DNA from: an uncultured Actinomycetes bacterium
Lineage (GTDB): Bacteria; Actinomycetota; Acidimicrobiia; Acidimicrobiales; RAAP-2
Assembly: GCA_903825765.1 (NCBI GenBank)
Contig: CAIKBU010000021.1
Location: forward strand, 1 to 38,126
Reading direction: 5' to 3'
DNA: 38,126 nucleotides
The notes beneath the pieces were generated by a model. It was not told the origin of the DNA. It saw only the letters and a program-made list of their open reading frames with translations, and did no database searches. Positions 31,643 to 38,126 of this stretch are shown here, one piece after another. The number at the start of each line of letters is the position of its first letter. Position 1 is the first letter of the stretch. Made by a program: the position numbers and the translations under genes.

Positions 31643-32646
31643 TACGACTCCTTCCTACGCAGGGCGACGCGTTGAGTATCGCTCAGCCAACAGGCACTCC
31701 GGTGGTCACCGTCGCTCCACGGCGGACGAGCAGCACACTCGTCCATCACGTACGCGCAACGGGGCGCGAAGGCGCATCCGACGGGTACGTCGAGTGGTGA
31801 CATCACGTTGCCCGCAATGGTGGCGAGGCGCTCACTGCGCTCACCAATGCGCGGCACTGCCCCCAAGAGTCCCCAGGTGTAGGGGTGGCGTGGGTGGCGC
31901 ACAACGTCGAGCTCAGGACCGGCTTCGATGGGGCGACCGGCGTACATCACCGTGACGCGGTCGGCCATTTCGGCAATCACCCCCATGTCGTGGGTAATGA
32001 TCACGATGGACGAGTTGTGAACATCGCGAAGGCGACTCATGAGGTCGAGAATCTGGGCCTGCGTCGTGACGTCGAGGGCGGTGGTGGGTTCGTCGGCGAT
32101 GAGCAATTTGGGGTTACACGACATGGCCATAGCGATGACGACACGCTGGCGCATACCGCCCGAGAACTCGTGGGGATAGGAGTCCACGCGCCGCTTCGCA
32201 TCGGGAATGCCGACCTCACCGAGGAGTTCGATCGCGCGCGCCTTTGCCTGCGCCTTGGTCAGGTCCGTGTGCTGGCGAATCTGTTCGACAATTTGCCACC
32301 CCACCGTATACACGGGGGTAAGTGCGGTCATGGGATCTTGAAAAATCATGCCAATCTCGCCCCCGCGAATTGGCTGCATGGCCTTGTCGCCACTACCAAG
32401 GATCTCACGTCCCTCAAATCTCACGCTGCCGGTAATCGAGGCGTTGGCGTCGCGAGTGAGCCCCAGCAACGAGTACATCGCGACGGACTTTCCCGACCCT
32501 GATTCACCCACGATTCCGTGTACTTCGCCGCGCCCGACCGAAAGAGAAAGTCCGTCAACGGCCCGAATGAGCCCCTGGCGAGTCGAGAAGGATACCGAGA
32601 GGTCGGTGAGCTCGAGAACTGGGGCGGCGTGTTCGTTAGTGGACAC
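31642..32646 (-). CDS. Peptide ABC transporter ATP-binding protein, DppD/OppD type
   Basis: This second transporter ATPase has 334 residues. Start GTG 32646 is chosen over ATG 32694 because the conserved region begins shortly after it and it overlaps the permease stop by 11 nt. Motifs are GESGSGKS (Walker A), FQDPMTALTP, FSGGMRQRVVIAMA, and LIADEPTTALD. The C-terminal domain has GCAFAPRCAYVMDEC and a later ACWL, the same four-Cys pattern as DppF. It pairs with DppF to form the asymmetric ATPase dimer under the two permeases. Confidence 0.9.
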   Translation of the reverse strand: MSTNEHAAPVLELTDLSVSFSTRQGLIRAVDGLSLSVGRGEVHGIVGESGSGKSVAMYSLLGLTRDANASITGSVRFEGREILGSGDKAMQPIRGGEIGMIFQDPMTALTPVYTVGWQIVEQIRQHTDLTKAQAKARAIELLGEVGIPDAKRRVDSYPHEFSGGMRQRVVIAMAMSCNPKLLIADEPTTALDVTTQAQILDLMSRLRDVHNSSIVIITHDMGVIAEMADRVTVMYAGRPIEAGPELDVVRHPRHPYTWGLLGAVPRIGERSERLATIAGNVMSPLDVPVGCAFAPRCAYVMDECAARPPWSDGDHRSACWLSDTQRVALRRKES

Positions 32647-33604
32647 TTCGCACCCGTGGATCCAAGAAGGCGTAGAGCACGTCGACGACGGCACTGGCCA
32701 GGACGATGAAGAAGGCGCCGTACATCACACACCCCATAATGACGGGCAAGTCAAGATTCAACAGCGAGTTATACGTCAGCATGCCGATACCGTTGAGGCC
32801 AAAGACGACTTCGGTCAACAACGCAGCACCGCCGACGAGGGAGCCAAAGTCGAGGCCGAAGAGCGAGACAATGGCCACGAGTGAACAGCGCAGTGCGTGC
32901 TTGACCAATATGCGTCGTTCGCTGAGCCCCTTGGCCCGCGCCGTTCGTACGTAGTCTTCGTTGAGTGCGTTCACCAACTCGGCCCGCAGCACGCGCGCGT
33001 AGACACCGGCGTAGAGCGTCGCCAACGTAATCCACGGAAAAATCAGGTGCAGCGCCCACTGCCAGGGGCTCTGGGTTATGGAAACGTACCCCGGTGCGGG
33101 TAGCCACGAGAAGAGTGAGTGGAACTTGTTCTGGGTCACCAAGTTGACGACTTCTCCTAGCCAGTAGGCCGGAATCGAGACGGCGGCAATACCGCCAAAC
33201 ATGATCAGTGGATCAATCCACTTCCCACGGTTCGCGGCGGCCACCAGGCCACCCGCCACGCCGGCGAGAAGCCACAGCACCGCGGCGCCCACAATCAAGG
33301 ACAGGGTGATCGGCGCCGCACCCGTGATTTGGGGGATCACCTTGACGCCAATGTTCACGTAGGAGGTGAGGTCCTGCTGAAACAACAAGTGCCACATCAT
33401 TAAGCCGTAACGAATCGGGAGCGGTCGGTTAAGCCCGAACTCCGCCGCAACGTGCGCCAGTACTTCCGGTGACGCGCTGCGACCAGCAATACGGGCCGCC
33501 GGATTTACCCCCGGCGTAGCGAAGAAGATGAGAAACACGACGACACTTATGGAAAACATGACCAGGAAGGCCGAGATGAGTCGCCGCACTATGAAGAGGA
33601 GCAT
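32636..33604 (-). CDS. Peptide ABC transporter permease, DppB/OppB type
   Basis: This 322-residue permease has six predicted helices. The first is FIVRRLISAFLVMFSISVVV. The cytoplasmic EAA loop region reads RAELVNALNEDYVRTARAKG, and LLTEVVFGLNGIG follows near the end. These are standard for DppB/OppB. The ATG (33604) shares one nucleotide with the dppC stop (TGATG). The order SBP, C, B, D, F is unusual in having the C-type permease before the B-type. It forms the translocation channel with the DppC protein. Confidence 0.9.
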   Translation of the reverse strand: MLLFIVRRLISAFLVMFSISVVVFLIFFATPGVNPAARIAGRSASPEVLAHVAAEFGLNRPLPIRYGLMMWHLLFQQDLTSYVNIGVKVIPQITGAAPITLSLIVGAAVLWLLAGVAGGLVAAANRGKWIDPLIMFGGIAAVSIPAYWLGEVVNLVTQNKFHSLFSWLPAPGYVSITQSPWQWALHLIFPWITLATLYAGVYARVLRAELVNALNEDYVRTARAKGLSERRILVKHALRCSLVAIVSLFGLDFGSLVGGAALLTEVVFGLNGIGMLTYNSLLNLDLPVIMGCVMYGAFFIVLASAVVDVLYAFLDPRVRSVH

Positions 33605-34623
33605 CAGGCGCCACCTCGCAGCTTCGCCTTCGGGTCGAAGGCGTCACGGACGCCGTCACCGAGCAGGTTGAGTGCGGCGCAGGTGAGCACAATACCGATG
33701 CCCGGTGCAATGGACACCCAGGGTCGGGTGTAGAGCAGGTCGAGACCATCATTGATAATCGTGCCCCACGAAGCGTTGGGCGGTTGCACGCCAATCGACA
33801 AGAACGAAAGTGCCGACTCGGTCAGCATATTGAACGCCACCATCATCGGGAAGAAGACGATGACCGTTGGGGCAACGTTCGGAAAGACATCACGGCGCAG
33901 GATTCGCCAGTCTGACGCGCCCGAACCAATGGCGGCCTGGATGAACTCGCGCTCGCGCAGGGTCATCACGAGACCCCGCACTGGTCGACCAACGTAGGGA
34001 ATGTACACCGAGGCGATGATCAGAATTGGCAACACCAATGAGCCAGGTTGAATGTGAATGAAACCAACATTGAGACCACTCGTCAGCAAGATAACGGACA
34101 AGCTGATCGCCAATAGATAGACCGGGAAGGCCCAGATGATGTCGAAGAGACGTGAGACAATCCAGTCCACTACCCCACCGAAGTAGCCGGCCACCATGCC
34201 GAGGGCGGTGGCGAAGAAGCAGCAGATGACGGCGGAAGAGAAGCCAATGAAGAGCGAGTCGCGTCCTCCGTAGAGAAGTCGGGCGAAGACGTCACGACCC
34301 TGTGGGTCGGCACCGAGGAAGTACGTCGAGAAGTGCCACGTCGGACCGATGGGGGTGACACCAAAGCCCACCGTCGAGGGCTGCAAGACACTGACCGTCT
34401 TGCCACCGAGTGTGATACTTCCCTGCACGTTCGAAACGAAGGGGTTCTCGTGCGCAATCGAGCTGGCGTAATAGGGGGCCAACAGGCAGGCCAGGATGAT
34501 CAATGAGAGTAGGCCGAGGGCCATCATGGCGGCGCGGTTGCGCCGGAGTTGGCGCAATGATGACCGCCAGGGGCTCTCCGAGCCCCTGGCGGTCACTACT
34601 GCATTGTCTGACGTGGTCGTCAA
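33604..34623 (-). CDS. Peptide ABC transporter permease, DppC/OppC type
   Basis: This 339-residue permease counts from TTG 34623; GTG 34596 would give 330. It starts with an N-terminal cytoplasmic segment (SPWRSSLRQLRRNRAAMM), a first helix, a large external loop (about 55-110), then the permease core with MTLREREFIQAAIGSGASD as the EAA loop and SFLSIGVQPPNASWG near the end. No Shine-Dalgarno sequence precedes either start. A perfect 16-bp hairpin covers the first codons, so translation may depend on ribosomes arriving from the binding-protein gene 13 nt upstream. Confidence 0.88.
   Translation of the reverse strand: MTTTSDNAVVTARGSESPWRSSLRQLRRNRAAMMALGLLSLIILACLLAPYYASSIAHENPFVSNVQGSITLGGKTVSVLQPSTVGFGVTPIGPTWHFSTYFLGADPQGRDVFARLLYGGRDSLFIGFSSAVICCFFATALGMVAGYFGGVVDWIVSRLFDIIWAFPVYLLAISLSVILLTSGLNVGFIHIQPGSLVLPILIIASVYIPYVGRPVRGLVMTLREREFIQAAIGSGASDWRILRRDVFPNVAPTVIVFFPMMVAFNMLTESALSFLSIGVQPPNASWGTIINDGLDLLYTRPWVSIAPGIGIVLTCAALNLLGDGVRDAFDPKAKLRGGA
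34561..34595 (-). repeat. Perfect 16-bp inverted repeat at the start of dppC
   Basis: The arms are 34561-34576 and 34580-34595, fully complementary, with a 3-nt loop (34577-34579). The centre reads CAGGGGCTC and GAGCCCCTG. On the mRNA this very stable hairpin covers about codons 10-21 from the TTG start, or codons 1-12 from the GTG alternative. It lies 42 nt after the binding-protein stop. It could stabilise the 3' end of that mRNA and reduce permease translation, as hairpins do in other binding-protein operons. Confidence 0.75.
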
Positions 34624-34636
34624 GTGATTCGTTCGC

Positions 34637-36328
34637 TTACTTCAGCCAGAGCTGGTCGACGTACATGTAGAACTCCAACGAGAAGTTGTAGTTGCCAACA
34701 CGCTTACTGGTGAAGTCGATGAGACGGGGGTTGAAGAGCGTGACCCATGGGGCGTACTGCTGCATGATCTGGGTGTCAATCTGTCCCCAGAGCTTGTTAC
34801 CGGCCACCGGGTTCGTAATCATCAATTTTTCGGCCTGCTGCATCTTCGCGTCGATTGACGGAACGCACATGCCAGAAATGTTGATGGAGTTGGGCGAACC
34901 CTTGTGGAAGTTGGCGCAACTGAGCAAGACGTTGATGAAGTCAGATGCCGCGGGGTAGTCCTGGAACCACTGCGTCAACGAAATCTGGACCTTGTTCTTG
35001 GTGTCTTGGATGTAGTTGAACTCAATGTTCTGCGACAGCGGCTTCAACGTGGCCTTGTAGCCAATGGCGTTCAAGACACTCACGACGTACTGGCCTTCGT
35101 TGTAGTCAACGGTGTCGTTCTGCGCGACCAAGCTGACCTTCATGCCGTAGGTGCCCGATGCCTTGACCAGCGCCTTGGCCTTCGCCAGGTCTGGTCCGGC
35201 GTACGTGGCGCCAGTGCCCTTGTTGTAGACACAGTTGTTCACGTGGCCGGGGAAGTTCGCGGGCAAGATGGTGCAGGTCGGCGTGGCCAACTGCGTACCA
35301 CCGTCAAGGGTGACGGCGGCGTTCTTGTCGACCGCGTACTCAACGGCCTGGCGAGCCTTCAAGTTGTTGAACGGAGCAATGTTCATGTTCATAGGCAAGT
35401 ACCAGTTCGCGGTCAGCGTGTGGACGTTGATCTGCTTGGCGTACTTGGTGGACACTTCTTGCAGGCGGTCTGCGGGCAGTGGGTCAAAGACCCAGTCGGC
35501 CTGACCGTTTTCAACGGCCGTTACTTCGTTCTCGACGGTCTGACCAAAGGTCTCATCGATTTCGTTGGGGTACCCCTGCGGCTGCGCAGCGGAACTCCAC
35601 ACCTTGAAGTAAGGGTTACGAACCATCACCAGTGACTTGTTCGGGTCGTAGGACTTGAACATGTAGGCACCCGTTCCAGGAACTGGGGTTGAGCCTTGGT
35701 CCTTGGCCGGCGTCGAAGCGGGCAAGATCGCACCGAACGGTACGGCCATCTGGTCGAGGAATTCGGCGTCTTGGTGTACCAAGGTGAACGTCACCGTGTT
35801 CGTAGCTGCGTTGACACTCACGCCGGACAACGAGCACGTGGCCGGCGTCTTCACGCAGGCGTCGCCGCCCTTGATCACGTTGTACCAGGTGCCGGCGTTC
35901 GGGTTCGAGACCTTGAACAGGCGCTCGAAGGTGGCCTTGACGTCATTGACTGTCACGGGCGCGCCGTTGGCGAACTTGATGCCCTTGCGCAAGGTGAACG
36001 TGTACGTCAGTCCACCGTTACTCACGACGGGCAGTGCCGTCGCGAGGTCGGGAACGACGGTGAAGGAGGGTGTGCCACCGACCTTCTGGAAAGTGACCAG
36101 GCCGTCGTAAGTGGCCTGGTAGAGCTGCCAGTACTGCAAGGTGTAGTTGACCTGTGGGTCAAGCGTGCCACCAGCACCGGTCGCCAACAAGTGCAACGTA
36201 CCGCCAGCGTGGGCGGGCTGGTAGGTGACACCGGCGGCCGACGCCGCCGAACTACCAATCAACCCCGCCGAACTAATAAGAGCCGCGGCTGCGCCGGCGC
36301 GTACCCACGATGTGAACGAGTGTTTCAT
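34637..36328 (-). CDS. Peptide ABC transporter substrate-binding protein, family 5
   Basis: This 563-residue extracellular solute-binding protein is of the DppA/OppA family. The start is ATG 36328, with GGGGGAG 4 nt upstream; a longer frame to 36433 has no support. The Sec signal peptide runs about 1-32 (VRAGAAAALISSAGLIG, cleavage near SAASA). There is no cysteine near the cleavage site, so it is not a standard lipoprotein. Family motifs include GGTLDPQVNY, YTFTLRKGIKFANGAPVT and VEYAVDKNA. It delivers peptides to the DppBC channel. The permease gene follows 13 nt downstream. Confidence 0.9.
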   Translation of the reverse strand: MKHSFTSWVRAGAAAALISSAGLIGSSAASAAGVTYQPAHAGGTLHLLATGAGGTLDPQVNYTLQYWQLYQATYDGLVTFQKVGGTPSFTVVPDLATALPVVSNGGLTYTFTLRKGIKFANGAPVTVNDVKATFERLFKVSNPNAGTWYNVIKGGDACVKTPATCSLSGVSVNAATNTVTFTLVHQDAEFLDQMAVPFGAILPASTPAKDQGSTPVPGTGAYMFKSYDPNKSLVMVRNPYFKVWSSAAQPQGYPNEIDETFGQTVENEVTAVENGQADWVFDPLPADRLQEVSTKYAKQINVHTLTANWYLPMNMNIAPFNNLKARQAVEYAVDKNAAVTLDGGTQLATPTCTILPANFPGHVNNCVYNKGTGATYAGPDLAKAKALVKASGTYGMKVSLVAQNDTVDYNEGQYVVSVLNAIGYKATLKPLSQNIEFNYIQDTKNKVQISLTQWFQDYPAASDFINVLLSCANFHKGSPNSINISGMCVPSIDAKMQQAEKLMITNPVAGNKLWGQIDTQIMQQYAPWVTLFNPRLIDFTSKRVGNYNFSLEFYMYVDQLWLK

Positions 36329-36346
36329 TTTCTCCCCCAAAGTCTT

Positions 36347-36368
36347 CCCAGCGCCGAATAGCGCTGGG
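36347..36368 (-). promoter_or_regulatory. Leader hairpin/operator upstream of the peptide-binding protein gene
   Basis: CCCAGCGC (minus strand 36368-36361) and GCGCTGGG (36354-36347) are a perfect 8-bp inverted repeat with a 6-nt loop, 18 nt before the ATG at 36328. An A/T-rich stretch (AAAAATTAT, about 36378-36370) lies just upstream and may hold the -10. It could be a repressor site or an mRNA leader structure. Read on the plus strand it is followed by TTTTT, but no plus-strand gene leads into it. Confidence 0.45.
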
Positions 36369-36468
36369 ATAATTTTTAGCCCATCTGGTACCACTGCACT
36401 GCGATGAAATGTTAAATCTAGAGTTTGTCTCACCCCCGGTTCTTTGATTTTGGGAGAGATGAAAGCTT

Positions 36469-37395
36469 TTAGTTATAGTTCGCAATTCGTTGATGAAGCA
36501 ACGTGCGAAATTCGTCATTGTTCACACGAACGCCAACCTGCACTGTCGAGTCAGCGTAGTGAAAGCCACGATCGATGAATGTTGCGCCACGACCGTGCTG
36601 CCCCTCGGTTTCAACGTGAACAACCACCCCCTGCTTAACGATTGCGTCCGGTCGGAGGAGTTCGTAGACAGCCATGGCGTCGTGCATGATGACGTTGCGA
36701 TTGTTGTACCAACGCTCGTGGAACGTGGCGTAGGGTTCGAGCATGTCGGCACAGCGCCGACCAACCTCAGTGCCCAGCGCGCGAAAGGTGGCGAGGTCCT
36801 CATCCGTTAGAAACGCCTGATGGGTCAGGTCAAGCGGCATCAGCGTGATGGGCCAGGACTGAGCGAAGACAATTGCCGCGGCTTCGGGGTCGAACCAGAT
36901 ATTGAACTCGGCGGCGGGCGTTACGTTGCCCTCGAAGGAAGCCCCGCCCATGACGACGAGTTGCTCGACATGGTCGATGACTTCGGGGTAGCGCTGAGCG
37001 AGCACGGCGAGATTCGTGAGCGGACCAATCGCCACGATTGTGGTGGGTGCCTCGAGCAGCAGGTCACGCAACACTTCCACCCCGTGACGCGGATCGAGTT
37101 GGGTGGTCGGCTCATCCCATTCGAGGTCACCGAGTCCATCGTTGCCGTGGACTTCACCGCTGGCGTACTCAGTCTTACCAATTGGCTCGGCGCACCCGGC
37201 CGCGACCACAACATCGGCGCGACCAGCGAGGTCCACCAGGCGGCGCGCGTTGCGGGCAGTATCGCTCAAAGGTGAGTTTCCCGCCACGGCCGTGATGGCC
37301 ACGACATTGAGCTCGGGGCTGTTGAGCGCGAGCAGGATGGCGATGGCGTCATCCACCCCAGGATCAGTGTCAATAATTAGACGCGTGACTGACAT
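36469..37395 (-). CDS. Inosine/uridine-preferring nucleoside hydrolase
   Basis: This 308-residue enzyme splits ribonucleosides into base and ribose. The start is ATG 37395 with GAGG upstream; a longer frame reaches 37533. The calcium-binding signature D9-T-D-P-G-V-D15-D16 is at the N-terminus, IGPLTNLA is in the middle, and HDAMAVYEL near the end holds the conserved His-Asp. The start overlaps the ribokinase-like gene by 19 nt, so base release and ribose phosphorylation are co-expressed. Base preference (purine or pyrimidine) cannot be told. The peptide-binding protein gene follows 140 nt downstream. Confidence 0.93.
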   Translation of the reverse strand: MSVTRLIIDTDPGVDDAIAILLALNSPELNVVAITAVAGNSPLSDTARNARRLVDLAGRADVVVAAGCAEPIGKTEYASGEVHGNDGLGDLEWDEPTTQLDPRHGVEVLRDLLLEAPTTIVAIGPLTNLAVLAQRYPEVIDHVEQLVVMGGASFEGNVTPAAEFNIWFDPEAAAIVFAQSWPITLMPLDLTHQAFLTDEDLATFRALGTEVGRRCADMLEPYATFHERWYNNRNVIMHDAMAVYELLRPDAIVKQGVVVHVETEGQHGRGATFIDRGFHYADSTVQVGVRVNNDEFRTLLHQRIANYN

Positions 37396-38126
37396 GCGAC
37401 TACCTCTTCCGTAGTGGGCAGCGCACCCTGCGCCCCCAGAGCTTGGGTCGCCAAAGCCCCCGCCGTCACGGCGAAGGCGAGGGCGTCGAGCGGGGATGCC
37501 CCACTGGCGAACTGCGCAGCGTAGGCGGCACAAAAAACGTCGCCAGCCCCCACCGTGTCGACCACCGTCACGGTGGGCGGCGCGACCCTCGCCACTTCGA
37601 CACCGTGGGCGTAGTGAACGGCACCTTTTGCACCGAGCGTGACCACGCAGTGAGCGAGATCGGCAATCGTTAGTCGTTCGGCTTCGTGTTCATTGGCGAT
37701 CACCACCGCGCACCGGGCCAGGGTCTCGGGCGCAACTTCACGGGCGGGCGCGACGTTCAGAATGAGTCGCCGAGCACGCAGCGCCACCGCATCCACGATT
37801 GAAGCATCAACCTCCATCTGGGCGAGCACGACGTCGAAATCATCAAACGTGATGTCGTCAACGGTCAGGCAGGCATTCGCCCCCCGAGCCACCACAATGA
37901 TGTTCTCTCCCCTCTCATCCACAGTGATGTATGCGGTGCCCGTGGGAACCTCACTTCGTTGCATCAGTGAGGTCCGAACACATCGCTGCTCGAGGTTGCC
38001 GAGCAGCCAGTCGCCGGCCTCATCAGCACCGACGCAGGCAATCAACGTCGTGTCGACGCCGAGTGCCGCCAGGGCGGCCGCCTGGTTCGCCGCCTTGCCA
38101 CCCGGAAGCCTGATCGGATCCGAGCC
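37377..38126 (-). CDS. Ribokinase-like PfkB kinase (N-terminus cut by window edge)
   Basis: These are the last 249 residues of a sugar kinase whose start lies beyond base 38126. It begins in LPGGKAANQAAALAALG, the GG-K-x-x-N-Q substrate motif of ribokinases. It continues with IANEHEAERL and the catalytic VDTVGAGDVFCAAYAAQF. The GGKxxNQA motif and the coupled nucleoside hydrolase make ribose the likely substrate, giving ribose 5-phosphate. The stop overlaps the hydrolase start by 19 nt. This is the third PfkB protein in the window and the one closest to true ribokinase. Confidence 0.88.
   Translation of the reverse strand, partial: GSDPIRLPGGKAANQAAALAALGVDTTLIACVGADEAGDWLLGNLEQRCVRTSLMQRSEVPTGTAYITVDERGENIIVVARGANACLTVDDITFDDFDVVLAQMEVDASIVDAVALRARRLILNVAPAREVAPETLARCAVVIANEHEAERLTIADLAHCVVTLGAKGAVHYAHGVEVARVAPPTVTVVDTVGAGDVFCAAYAAQFASGASPLDALAFAVTAGALATQALGAQGALPTTEEVVACQSRV

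Noticed and set aside
36347-36380. Hairpin plus TTTTT read as a plus-strand terminator
   Set aside because: No plus-strand gene leads into it; more likely an operator or leader structure of the minus-strand operon, though antisense termination is possible.

Overview
The window looks like chromosomal DNA of a gene-dense, fairly high-GC actinobacterium (Actinomycetota). My best guess is an Acidimicrobiia-like lineage, but that rank is a guess. Evidence for the phylum: a 27-residue bL37-type ribosomal protein gene, repeated promoter-to-start-codon architecture of leaderless mRNAs, many GTG/TTG starts, and typical actinobacterial families (DUF3817, caa3-type CtaG, GDT1 with an ELPDKT motif, DUF885). 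I see no insertion sequence, phage gene, CRISPR array or rRNA. One tRNA gene, tRNA-Arg(CCT), is present. Genes are packed tightly: four convergent pairs share a single CTAA/CTAG tetranucleotide holding both stop codons, and many same-strand genes overlap by 1 to 19 nt.

Layout. 1-6.7 kb: truncated metG, rsmI, bL37, two small membrane proteins, CtaG-like protein, adenosine-kinase-like PfkB protein, aminopeptidase N. 6.7-11.8 kb: GDT1 transporter, then two methyltransferases, an alpha/alpha-toroid protein, a GT4 glycosyltransferase and a TetR regulator. The GT4/two-methyltransferase/toroid set resembles in content the mycobacterial methylmannose polysaccharide (MMP) cluster. 11.8-17.3 kb: NifU-domain protein, AhpD-like protein, beta-carbonic anhydrase, a pstB without pstSCA beside it, pfkA, tdk, TrmO-like protein, second PfkB kinase. 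17.3-21.2 kb: exported or membrane-anchored proteins, comprising two unknown secreted proteins, a CapA-like protein overlapping a phosphodiester-glycosidase-like protein, and a 47-residue zinc ribbon. 21.3-27 kb: alpha/beta hydrolase, zinc alcohol dehydrogenase, DUF885 peptidase-like protein, DMT transporter, two small membrane proteins. 27.1-29.7 kb: tRNA-Arg, DUF429 protein, ABC-F ATPase.

29.7-38.1 kb is a long minus-strand run: truncated ribokinase-like gene, nucleoside hydrolase, then a complete peptide ABC transporter (binding protein, two permeases, two ATPases) ending in a proline-iminopeptidase-like gene. Together these could import peptides, trim them, and split nucleosides to base plus ribose followed by ribose phosphorylation.

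The strongest regulatory signal is a TANNNT hexamer placed 6-7 nt before the start codon of eight genes (metG, the 128-residue membrane protein, the CtaG-like gene, the first PfkB kinase, carbonic anhydrase, the TrmO-like gene, DUF885 and the DMT transporter). This indicates leaderless transcription and settles several start codons. Other signals are hairpins placed at stop codons, a perfect 16-bp inverted repeat at the start of the second peptide permease, and inverted repeats over three promoters. The best candidate for a less-described system is the MMP-like glycan cassette; the CapA/phosphodiester-glycosidase/zinc-ribbon cassette is second.
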